From Collinsella sp. (GTDB lineage Bacteria; Actinomycetota; Coriobacteriia; Coriobacteriales; Coriobacteriaceae), in contig DXMJ01000019.1 in NCBI GenBank assembly GCA_019414265.1, forward strand, positions 1 to 37,596: 37,596 bases of DNA, given 5' to 3'. The notes under the pieces are model-generated. The model did no database searches. It saw nothing but the letters and a program-made list of their open reading frames with translations, and had not been told where the DNA came from. Positions within the stretch are counted from its first letter, which is position 1; the number at the start of each line of letters is the position of its first letter. A program made the translations under genes and the position numbers. This document shows positions 31,468-37,596 of this stretch, piece by piece.

Positions 31468-31498
31468 TGAAAAACCGTTTGATGTGAGTTAATATAAA
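31468..31498 (+). promoter_or_regulatory. candidate promoter and operator of ptsH
   Basis: TAATAT (31490-31495), overlapping TATAAA (31493-31498), is the best -10. No good -35 exists, which hints at activation. TGAAAAACCGTTTGA (31468-31482) lies where an operator would, and matches the fruA palindrome at 11 of 15 positions. Confidence 0.35.
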
Positions 31499-31513
31499 CA
31501 ACGTCGTGAATCT

Positions 31514-31560
31514 GACTCCTGCCACATGCATGACAGGGGTTAAACACAAAAAAAGGAGTC
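31514..31560 (+). promoter_or_regulatory. leader pairing that covers the ptsH ribosome site
   Basis: GACTCCT (31514-31520) is complementary to AGGAGTC (31554-31560), which contains the Shine-Dalgarno of ptsH. An alternative pairing of CCTG (31518-31521) with CAGG (31533-31536) would free it. Confidence 0.4.
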
Positions 31561-31564
31561 AACT

Positions 31565-31828
31565 ATGGTTTCTGAGAAGGCTACCCTCGTTAATCCTCAG
31601 GGTCTGCACATGCGTCCGGCTGGTCTGTTCGCCTCCACCATGGGCAAGTACGCCTGTGACGTGACGGTCGTCACCCCCGAGAAGGAGGTCAACGGCAAGT
31701 CCCCGATGGCCCTCATGGCTGCTGGTATCCCCTGCGGCACCGAGGTCGAGGTCAAGTGCGACGGCGCCGACGAGGCCGAGGCTCTGGCTGCTGCCATCGA
31801 GCTCATCAAGAGCGGTCTTGGCGAGTAG
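31565..31828 (+). CDS. ptsH: phosphocarrier protein HPr
   Basis: Carries phosphate from enzyme I to the sugar-specific IIA domains. The 87-residue length is standard. His15 sits in NPQGLHMRPAG. Ser46 sits in NGKSPMALMAAG, the place where HPr kinase acts in low-GC Gram-positive bacteria; the following residues differ from the usual SIMGVMSLG, so regulatory phosphorylation is uncertain. AAAGGAG stands 6 bases before the ATG. The gene precedes ptsI but is separated from it by a hairpin terminator. Confidence 0.96.
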   Translation: MVSEKATLVNPQGLHMRPAGLFASTMGKYACDVTVVTPEKEVNGKSPMALMAAGIPCGTEVEVKCDGADEAEALAAAIELIKSGLGE

Positions 31829-31873
31829 AACTCAAACGGGTCGCATGTTGAACAACTAAGTTCATATTTGGGG

Positions 31874-31909
31874 GCGCAGTGACCTGTCTTAAGGTAGCTG
31901 CGCTCTTTT
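31874..31909 (+). terminator. terminator or attenuator between ptsH and ptsI
   Basis: GCGCAG (31874-31879) pairs with CTGCGC (31898-31903), with ACCT (31882-31885) and AGGT (31892-31895) inside, followed by TCTTTT. Partial readthrough would give more HPr than enzyme I. TTGTCA (31908-31913) followed 17 bases later by TTTATC could also be a weak ptsI promoter. Confidence 0.75.
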
Positions 31910-31961
31910 GTCATGGATATGGCAAAACGCTTTATCACATGACACGGAGAGAGGAATGGGA

Positions 31962-33665
31962 ATGTATCAGGGAGTCAACGCTTCCGAGGGCATCGGTATC
32001 GGCACCGTCATGGTCGCCGTCGATCCCGACTTGACGTTTGAGCCGCACGAGGTTGCTGATTCGGCAGCAGAGAAGGAGCGCTATCAGACCGCTCTTTCGG
32101 TCTTCTGCGAGAAGACCCAGGCTCAGGCCGACCACATGAAGGAGACGGTGGGCGAGGCCGAGGCCGAGATCATGAGCGGACACATTGTCCTGGCTCAGGA
32201 TCCGGGCATGACCGACGCCATCAACGCCGCCATTGACGGCGGCACCTGCGCCGAGCAGGCGCTCATGGACACCTCGACCATGTTCGAGAACATGTTCCTG
32301 TCCATGGACGATGAGATGTTCCGTCTGCGCGCGGCCGACATCGCCGACATCCGCACCGGTATTCTGGCCGAGCTGCTGGGCAAGGAGGTCGTCGACCTTT
32401 CCGTCCTGCCCGAGAACACCGTCGTTGTCGTGCACGACCTCACGCCGTCCATGACCGCCACGATCGATAAGGCCCACGTTGCCGGTATCGTCACCGAGAC
32501 TGGTGGCCGCACGTCGCACTCCGCAATCATTGCGCGCGCCCTCGAGATCCCGGCTGTCCTTTCGGTTTCCAACAGCTGCACCGCACTGCGCAACGGCATG
32601 ACCGTTGTCGTCGACGGTGGCAAGGGTATCGTCGAGGCCGATCCCGATGAGGAGACGCTCGCCGCTTACACTGCCAAGGCCGAGGCTTTCGCTGCCGAGA
32701 AGGCGGCTCTCGAGGCCTTCCGCGGCAAGCCGTCCGTGACTGCCGACGGCATCAAGAAGATTATTGCCTGCAACATCGGCAACCCCGATGACGTGCCCAA
32801 CGCGCTCGATCACGATGCCGAGGCTATCGGCCTGTTCCGTTCCGAGTTCCTGTTCATGGATTCTGCTGAGCTTCCTTCCGAGGAGGAGCAGTTCAACGCC
32901 TACCGTAAGGTCGCCAGCGCGCTCAAGGGCGCTCCGGTCATCATCCGCACGCTCGATGTGGGTGGCGACAAGGAGATTCCGTACCTGCACATGGTCAAGG
33001 AAGAGAACCCCTTCATGGGCTTCCGCGCCGTGCGTTACTGCCTGGCCAACCCCGACCAGTACAAGGTCCAGCTCCGCGCCCTGCTGCGCGCCAGCGCCTT
33101 CGGTGACGTCAAGATTATGATCCCGCTCGTCACCTGCGTCGAGGAAGTCTTGGCTGTCAAGGAGCTCGTCGAGCAGTGTAAGACCGAGCTGACCGAAGAG
33201 GGTCGCAAGTTCAACGAGAACATCGAGGTCGGCATCATGGTCGAGACGCCTGCAGCCTCGCTGCTCGCTGACCGCCTGGCCGAGGTCGCCGACTTCTTCT
33301 CCATCGGCACCAACGACCTGATCGGCTACACCATGTGCGCCGACCGTGGCAACGACACCATCTCCAACCTGTACCAGGTTTACTATCCCGCCGTGCTCCG
33401 CTCGCTCAAGAACATCATCGAGAGCGGCGTGAAGGCCGGCATCATGGTCGGTATGTGCGGCGAGGCCGCTGCCGATCCGTTGCTCGAGCCGCTGCTGATC
33501 AGCTGGGGCCTGGAGGAGTTCTCGATGAGCGCTCCGTCCATCCTGCGCGCCCGCAAGACCATCAGCCAGTGGACCAAGGCCGAGTGCGACGAGCTCGCCG
33601 AGAAGGCGCTCGCCTGCAACACCGCTGCCGAGGTCAAGGCACTGCTCGAGTCCGCAGCTCGCTAA
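31962..33665 (+). CDS. ptsI: PTS enzyme I (phosphoenolpyruvate-protein phosphotransferase)
   Basis: Takes phosphate from PEP and passes it to HPr, the first step for all PTS sugars. The 567-residue protein has the N-terminal HPr-binding and phosphohistidine domain, with His186 in TGGRTSHSAIIAR, and a PEP-binding TIM barrel with GLFRSEFLFM, MVETPAA, SIGTNDLIGY and GMCGEAA. ATG 31962 is preferred because AGAGG lies about 7 bases before it and the protein then starts MYQGVNASEG like other family members; ATG 31956 is two codons upstream and possible. The first FruK-like gene follows after 74 bases. Confidence 0.95.
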   Translation: MYQGVNASEGIGIGTVMVAVDPDLTFEPHEVADSAAEKERYQTALSVFCEKTQAQADHMKETVGEAEAEIMSGHIVLAQDPGMTDAINAAIDGGTCAEQALMDTSTMFENMFLSMDDEMFRLRAADIADIRTGILAELLGKEVVDLSVLPENTVVVVHDLTPSMTATIDKAHVAGIVTETGGRTSHSAIIARALEIPAVLSVSNSCTALRNGMTVVVDGGKGIVEADPDEETLAAYTAKAEAFAAEKAALEAFRGKPSVTADGIKKIIACNIGNPDDVPNALDHDAEAIGLFRSEFLFMDSAELPSEEEQFNAYRKVASALKGAPVIIRTLDVGGDKEIPYLHMVKEENPFMGFRAVRYCLANPDQYKVQLRALLRASAFGDVKIMIPLVTCVEEVLAVKELVEQCKTELTEEGRKFNENIEVGIMVETPAASLLADRLAEVADFFSIGTNDLIGYTMCADRGNDTISNLYQVYYPAVLRSLKNIIESGVKAGIMVGMCGEAAADPLLEPLLISWGLEEFSMSAPSILRARKTISQWTKAECDELAEKALACNTAAEVKALLESAAR

Positions 33666-33682
33666 TTTGGTATCAGAGGTAA

Positions 33683-33712
33683 CCGCGTGGTTGGAATGGG
33701 CCGGCCACGCGG
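33683..33712 (+). other. intercistronic hairpin between ptsI and the first fruK
   Basis: CCGCGTGG (33683-33690) pairs perfectly with CCACGCGG (33705-33712). No T-tract follows, so it is more likely an mRNA processing or stability structure than a terminator. Confidence 0.55.
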
Positions 33713-33739
33713 CCCTCACATATACAGGGGGTACTGTAA

Positions 33740-34672
33740 ATGTTCTACACGCTAACCGCTAACCCGGCTGTCGACATGACGGTTTCGAGCTCTCCGCTCG
33801 AGCCCGACGAGAACGTCCGCACCGGCTCGGCCAGCTACACGGCTAACGGCAAGGGCCTCGACGTGTCCTTCGCCTTTAAGAAGATGGGCGTCGACACCGT
33901 CGCTCTCGGCTTCTTCGCCGGCTTCACGGGCAAGTTCATCGTCGAGGAGGTCATGAACCTGGGTTGCCTTTGCCGCCCGGTCTGGACCGACGGTATCACG
34001 CGCATTAACACCTACGTCAACGATGGCCAGCACGAGTACGGCATCCTCAACCCCGGTGCTCCGATCACGCCGCAGCACCAGGAGGAGCTCTACAACATCC
34101 TGGACACCGCGGGCGACCTTGAGTGCCTGATCGTCTCCGGCTCCGTGCCTCCCAAAGCTACGCCCGACTTCCTGGCTCAGGTCATGGAGCACGCTCAGGC
34201 CCGTGGCGCCGACGTCGTCCTGGACCTGTCCTCCGACAAGCTCAAGGAGCTCGCTCACAAGAAGCCGCTGCTCATTAAGCCGAACCATCACGAGATGAAG
34301 GCTATCTTCGGCGTGCCGGTCGACACCGACGACGAGGTCCGCGTTGCCATGAAGCTGGCTCACGAGGCCGGCGTCCAGAACGTGCTGCTCACCCGTGGTA
34401 GCCGCGGTGACGCTTACTTCTCCAACGGCGAGGACATCTGGTATGCCAAGCGTGAGTTCAACATCAAGCTTGTCTCTTCCGTCTGCGCCGGCGACTGCAC
34501 CCTCGCTGCGTTCCTGCACAAGTGGTACAGGGATCGCGACAACGTCGAGGAGGCCATGAAGCTCGCTATGGCCACCGGTGCCAACGTTGCTGAGTCCGTC
34601 GGCATCGGCGACTTTGGTCACGTCGACGAGTACAGCAAGCGCGTTGCTGTCCGCAAGCTCGATCGCAAGTAA
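33740..34672 (+). CDS. fruK: PfkB family sugar kinase, 1-phosphofructokinase-like (first copy)
   Basis: A 310-residue kinase expected to convert fructose-1-phosphate to fructose-1,6-bisphosphate. It starts MFYTLTANPAVD as FruK/LacC proteins do, and has GFFAGFTGKFI (58-68), WTDGITR with Arg88, VSGSVPP, and the catalytic Asp252. Odd: the sugar-binding GGKGxNV motif reads NGKGLDV, with Asp41 in place of the Asn that contacts the sugar in Pfk-2, and the anion-hole GAGDS reads CAGDC (249-253). Its neighbour keeps Asn41 and CAGDS. The substrate may therefore have shifted, for example to tagatose-6-phosphate or a related sugar. GGGGGT lies 8 bases before the ATG. It has its own terminator. Confidence 0.82.
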   Translation: MFYTLTANPAVDMTVSSSPLEPDENVRTGSASYTANGKGLDVSFAFKKMGVDTVALGFFAGFTGKFIVEEVMNLGCLCRPVWTDGITRINTYVNDGQHEYGILNPGAPITPQHQEELYNILDTAGDLECLIVSGSVPPKATPDFLAQVMEHAQARGADVVLDLSSDKLKELAHKKPLLIKPNHHEMKAIFGVPVDTDDEVRVAMKLAHEAGVQNVLLTRGSRGDAYFSNGEDIWYAKREFNIKLVSSVCAGDCTLAAFLHKWYRDRDNVEEAMKLAMATGANVAESVGIGDFGHVDEYSKRVAVRKLDRK

Positions 34673-34700
34673 GCGAAACGCGACAAACTCGTGCGCATAC

Positions 34701-34732
34701 GGCGTCCCGGTTTCGACCGGGGCGCCTTTTTT
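34701..34732 (+). terminator. intrinsic terminator after the first fruK
   Basis: GGCGTCCCGG (34701-34710) pairs with CCGGGGCGCC (34717-34726), one G.T pair, followed by six T. Confidence 0.92.
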
Positions 34733-34775
34733 GTTCTGCCATGGGGGAGACATGTTCTGCCGTACTTCATCGCTT

Positions 34776-34827
34776 CCACACCGTTTACCGAGTTGCCCTA
34801 GCCTTTTACCGATGTGTGGAATATACT
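34776..34827 (+). promoter_or_regulatory. candidate operator and -10 before the second fruK
   Basis: TTTACCGA occurs twice in the same direction, at 34784-34791 and 34805-34812, exactly 21 bases apart. They are bracketed by CCACAC (34776-34781) and GTGTGG (34814-34819). TATACT (34822-34827) is the likely -10, with no good -35, so an activator bound at the repeats is plausible. TGAAAGGAACATTCA (34848-34862) over the ribosome site resembles the fruA palindrome. Confidence 0.5.
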
Positions 34828-34861
34828 TTCATTAACACGTTGCTTCGTGAAAGGAACATTC

Positions 34862-35794
34862 ATGATTTATACGCTCACTGCAAATCCCGCTATTGACTAC
34901 AACATCTCCTGCGATGGCCTGTCCGCCAACACCGTCACCCGCACCCGTAACGCTGTCTACACCCCCAACGGCAAGGGTCTCAACGTCTCTTTTACGCTCG
35001 ACCACTACGGCGTCGACACCACGATCCTGGGCTTCTTCGCCGGCTTCTCGGGAGAGTTTATCGTTAAGGGCGCCGAGGCCCTTGGCGTGCCCGTCAAGCC
35101 CGTGTGGACTGACGGCATCACGCGTGTCAACGTGTTCCTCAACGCCGGTCCCGACACCGAGTACAACATGGTCAATGCCGGTGCCGCCATCAACGCTGCC
35201 AACGAGCAGGAGATGTTTGAGCTCATCGATTCACTTGACGACATGACCTGCCTGGTCATTAGCGGCTCGCTGCCCCCCAACACCTCTGAGGGCTTCCTGG
35301 CCGAGGTGCTTCGCCGCGTTAAGGCAAAGGGCGCCGAGTTCGTGCTCGATATTTCGAGCCATCAGTTGGCCGACCTCATTGCTATGGAGCCGCTCCTCAT
35401 TAAGCCTAACGACGACGAGCTGCTCGACATCTTTGGCATTAAGGTGAGCGGTGGCGACGACGAGTCTGTCAAGGGCGCGATGGCCGAACTGCATGCCAAG
35501 GGCGCCAAGAACGTGCTGTTGACCCTGGGTGGCGCCGGCGCGTACTTCTCCAACGGCGAGCACATCTGGTTTGCCAACCGTACCTTTGAGGTCAAGCTGC
35601 TGTCGACCGTTTGCGCCGGTGACTCTTCGCTGGCCGCCTTCCTGTCCGTGTGGCACGACGCTCCCGAGCGCGTCGAGGACGCCCTGCGCCTCTCGATGGC
35701 CACCGGCGCCAACGTGGTCGAGTGCCCGGGTCTGGGCGATTTTGCTAAGGTCGATGAGTATCAGAAGGGCATCGCCATCCGTCAGGTCTGCTAA
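34862..35794 (+). CDS. fruK: 1-phosphofructokinase, PfkB family (second copy)
   Basis: A 310-residue paralogue of the gene before it, with the more canonical active site: NPAID at 8-12, NGKGLNVS with Asn41, Arg88 in WTDGITR, VISGSLPPN, and CAGDSSLAAF with catalytic Asp254. It is the better candidate for the true FruK of the fructose pathway. AAAGGA lies about 6 bases before ATG 34862; the frame is open further upstream but only over the -10. It has its own promoter-like region and terminator, so the two copies can be expressed separately. Confidence 0.86.
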   Translation: MIYTLTANPAIDYNISCDGLSANTVTRTRNAVYTPNGKGLNVSFTLDHYGVDTTILGFFAGFSGEFIVKGAEALGVPVKPVWTDGITRVNVFLNAGPDTEYNMVNAGAAINAANEQEMFELIDSLDDMTCLVISGSLPPNTSEGFLAEVLRRVKAKGAEFVLDISSHQLADLIAMEPLLIKPNDDELLDIFGIKVSGGDDESVKGAMAELHAKGAKNVLLTLGGAGAYFSNGEHIWFANRTFEVKLLSTVCAGDSSLAAFLSVWHDAPERVEDALRLSMATGANVVECPGLGDFAKVDEYQKGIAIRQVC

Positions 35795-35828
35795 CGCAGC
35801 GCACGGACCTTGCATCTTTGCTTTGTAG

Positions 35829-35864
35829 AGCACCCGTCTCGGATTGCCGAGGCGGGTGCTTTTT
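35829..35864 (+). terminator. intrinsic terminator after the second fruK
   Basis: AGCACCCG (35829-35836) and CTCGG (35838-35842) pair with CCGAG (35847-35851) and CGGGTGCT (35853-35860), with one T.G pair between, around a 4-base loop. Four T follow. Confidence 0.92.
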
Positions 35865-35937
35865 CATGTTTGTAGTCGATGCCTTGGGATCCAATCGTGC
35901 TTGAAGCGCGTTCGCGTGTGCGCCCGCTCTCATTTCT

Positions 35938-35946
35938 TGCTAGACT
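35938..35946 (+). promoter_or_regulatory. extended -10 element before the CCA-adding enzyme gene
   Basis: TGCTAGACT is an extended -10 (TG, one base, TAGACT) 49 bases before the start codon. No matching -35 is evident. Confidence 0.4.
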
Positions 35947-35995
35947 TCATGGAAACCATCAATCGATATGCCCGCAATTGCAGGAGGCCACAGGA

Positions 35996-37390
35996 ATGTG
36001 CAATGTTTCGCTCAACGCTACGCAGCCGTCAGCCGCCTCTCTGTGCGTGTTGCGAGCCCTCGAGGATGCCGGTCTTGAGGCCTGGTACGTGGGCGGTTGG
36101 GTACGTGACGCCCTGATGGGACGTCCCAGCCACGATGTCGACATGTGCTGTAGCGGCCTGTGGCAGGAGTCCAAGGCGGCACTCGAGGCCGCCGGTATTG
36201 CCGTAGTTGAGTCGGGCATTAAATTTGGCGGCATTACGGCTATTTGCGATGGCGAGCGCATTGAGGTCACCACCTATCGCCTGGACGGCTTCTATACCGA
36301 CGGTCGTCATCCTCAGAGTGTGGAGCGCGCCGCTTCGCTTGAGGACGATCTGGCGCGCCGCGACTTTACCGTCAATGCCATGGCGTGGCATCCCGAGCGC
36401 GGCCTTGTCGACCGCTACGATGGCCAGGGCGACCTAGACCGCAAGCTGATTCGCGCCGTCGGTGATCCTAAGCGCCGCTTTAACGAGGATGCCCTGCGCA
36501 TGTTGCGCGCGGTGCGCTTTGCCTGCCGCCTAGACTTTGTGATTGAGCCCGAGACCAAGTGTGCCCTTGCCGAGTGCGCGCCGCTGCTCGATGCCGTGGC
36601 GCGCGAGCGCGTGGGCATTGAGCTCGAGGGTATCCTTTCGACCGGCCATGGGGGAGACGCGATGCTGCGCTACCCCGAGCTTGTTTGCGCCGCCGTGCCC
36701 GAGCTCGCGTCCGCTCGCGGGTTTGATCAACGCAGCGTCTATCATGCGTTTAACGTCTACGAGCATATCGCCCGCGTGCTGACGGTGGCAGGGGAGCTGG
36801 CGCTGTGCGACGGCGTCGCGCCCTCGTCGAGCCTTATGTGGGCGGCGTTTTTGCACGACGTTTCCAAACCCGAGTGCTTTACGGTCGATCACGACGGCAG
36901 CGGCCACTTCTACGGTCATCCCGAGCTCGGCGTCAAGAAGGCGCGTGTCATCATGGATCGCCTGGCGCTCTCGCACGATTTGGTGCGCGATGTGTGCCTG
37001 CTGATCAAATACCATGACAAGCCGCTGCGCCCCGAGCGCTCCTGCCTGCTCAATATGATGCGCGCGCTTTCGGGCGAGGGTGTCGATACGCCGCGTCTGA
37101 TGGACGAGCTCATGGACCTTAAGCGTGCCGACACGCTCGGCAAGGCGCCCTCGTGCTTCTATTACGTCGAGACGATCGAGGAGATGCGTACGCTCGCCCA
37201 CGATCTGCTGCAGGCGGGGGAGCCCTATACACTCAAGATGCTTGCCATCAATGGTGGCGACCTGATCCGCGCCGGCGTCAAGCCGGGGCCGGAGCTGGGA
37301 CAGCTTCTCAACGCCGCCCTCGACGCCGTGATCGAGGACAACATCCCCAACAACCGCGAAGCCCTCCTGACTCATCTCCACCTAGGGTAG
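35996..37390 (+). CDS. cca: tRNA nucleotidyltransferase with HD domain (CCA-adding type)
   Basis: Adds or repairs the CCA end of tRNAs. The 464-residue protein has the class II nucleotidyltransferase head with GGWVRD (33-38) and the metal aspartates Asp47 and Asp49 in DVDM, then RRDFTVNA (121-128), the RNA-binding block EDALRMLRAVRFA (164-176) and an HD domain with His287-Asp288 (AFLHDVSKPE). It could add full CCA or only part of it; the sequence alone does not settle this. ATG 35996 is chosen because AGGAGG lies 8 bases before it. A tRNA gene follows 152 bases later. Confidence 0.93.
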   Translation: MCNVSLNATQPSAASLCVLRALEDAGLEAWYVGGWVRDALMGRPSHDVDMCCSGLWQESKAALEAAGIAVVESGIKFGGITAICDGERIEVTTYRLDGFYTDGRHPQSVERAASLEDDLARRDFTVNAMAWHPERGLVDRYDGQGDLDRKLIRAVGDPKRRFNEDALRMLRAVRFACRLDFVIEPETKCALAECAPLLDAVARERVGIELEGILSTGHGGDAMLRYPELVCAAVPELASARGFDQRSVYHAFNVYEHIARVLTVAGELALCDGVAPSSSLMWAAFLHDVSKPECFTVDHDGSGHFYGHPELGVKKARVIMDRLALSHDLVRDVCLLIKYHDKPLRPERSCLLNMMRALSGEGVDTPRLMDELMDLKRADTLGKAPSCFYYVETIEEMRTLAHDLLQAGEPYTLKMLAINGGDLIRAGVKPGPELGQLLNAALDAVIEDNIPNNREALLTHLHLG

Positions 37391-37420
37391 CTAAAATAGC
37401 CCCGTCCCAAATTAGCTACC
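37386..37420. repeat. hairpin over the cca stop codon
   Basis: GGTAGCTAA (37386-37394) pairs perfectly with TTAGCTACC (37412-37420). The TAG stop lies in the left arm and the 17-base loop contains CCCCGTCCC. No T-tract follows; it may be a weak terminator or a dispersed palindrome. Confidence 0.6.
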
Positions 37421-37479
37421 TTGTTGACCTGCGCGTTCCATAACCTCGCGACAAAATTTCGGCAATTTGGAATTTCTTC

Positions 37480-37508
37480 TTGCGCTTGCGTTTTTTGTCC
37501 CGTAATAT
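37480..37508 (+). promoter_or_regulatory. promoter of the tRNA-Glu gene
   Basis: TTGCGC (37480-37485), a 17-base spacer, then TAATAT (37503-37508). A start near 37515 would leave about 28 bases of 5' leader before the tRNA. Confidence 0.6.
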
Positions 37509-37542
37509 ATTTCCTCGCAGCACGGCAGTGCAGATGTCATGT

Positions 37543-37596
37543 GGCCCGTTCGTCTAGCGGTTTAGGACGCCGCCCTCTCAAGGCGGAGATCACCAG
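37543..37596 (+). tRNA. tRNA-Glu (anticodon CTC), cut by the window end
   Basis: The first 54 bases of a tRNA: a 7-base acceptor strand GGCCCGT, TC, a D-arm starting GTCTAG, and an anticodon stem CCGCC/GGCGG around the loop CTCTCAA, giving anticodon CTC for GAG codons. The T-arm and 3' acceptor lie beyond the window. GAG is very heavily used in the genes here, so this should be a major tRNA. Confidence 0.95.

Noticed and set aside
31935..33719. 594-codon open frame on the minus strand opposite ptsI
   Set aside because: Antisense shadow of a clear enzyme I gene.

Overview
The window reads as a chromosomal segment of a high-GC Gram-positive bacterium of the Coriobacteriia, most like Collinsella. 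That assignment is inferred from gene content, gene order and style, not from a search. Supporting points are strong GC3 codon bias, Shine-Dalgarno-led and tightly overlapping operons, a T-box in front of ileS, PTS sugar uptake, a SigB/SigF-type sigma factor and the nusB/xseB/tlyA/nadK/recN gene order. Nearly all DNA is ordinary, well-packed core genome; I see no phage, insertion sequence with a transposase, or CRISPR array.

Layout. 1-1309: terminator-like hairpins and a leftward iron-containing alcohol dehydrogenase related to glycerol dehydrogenase. 1455-6430: a complete isoleucine T-box leader, ileS, then lspA and an RluD-type pseudouridine synthase. 6449-8312: a membrane glycosyltransferase with its own promoter, and a short prepilin peptidase. 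8344-14256: dgt, rarA, a DUF948 protein, a degenerate RsbW-fold protein, its probable partner sigma factor and an AI-2E family membrane protein, mostly overlapping or nearly so. 14263-14502: a convergent, AT-richer, two-helix membrane protein. 14626-21320: alaS-ruvX-mltG-yqeG-aroK and an AroB homologue that has lost its catalytic residues. 21327-27840: a structured leader, Xaa-Pro peptidase, efp, asp23, nusB, xseB, tlyA, nadK and recN. 27900-35794: a fructose PTS locus with a leftward RpiR regulator, a IIBCA permease, HPr, enzyme I and two 1-phosphofructokinase-like kinases. 35938-37596: a CCA-adding type nucleotidyltransferase and the first 54 bases of a tRNA-Glu(CTC).

How the genes work together. 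The PTS block contains every protein needed to bring in fructose and commit it to glycolysis. Phosphate would pass from PEP to EI (His186), to HPr (His15), to IIA (His581), to IIB (Cys12) and to the sugar, and the fructose-1-phosphate would then be phosphorylated by a FruK. The divergent RpiR protein is the obvious candidate regulator. The two aminoacyl-tRNA synthetase units are separately controlled, ileS by tRNA-Ile charging and alaS by a strong extended -10 promoter. The sigma-factor cluster looks like a stress module whose anti-sigma component no longer looks able to bind ATP.

The least ordinary things are: the full-length AroB pseudoenzyme beside an intact shikimate kinase; the RsbW-fold protein without ATP-binding motifs; two very long inverted repeats packed into the 531-base gap between fruA and ptsH; a pair of terminators 7.6 kb apart with an identical GGGGACAGGCACC loop; and palindromic candidate operators in the fructose locus. 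Several very long frames on the opposite strand of ileS, alaS, fruA and ptsI are codon-bias artefacts and are not annotated.
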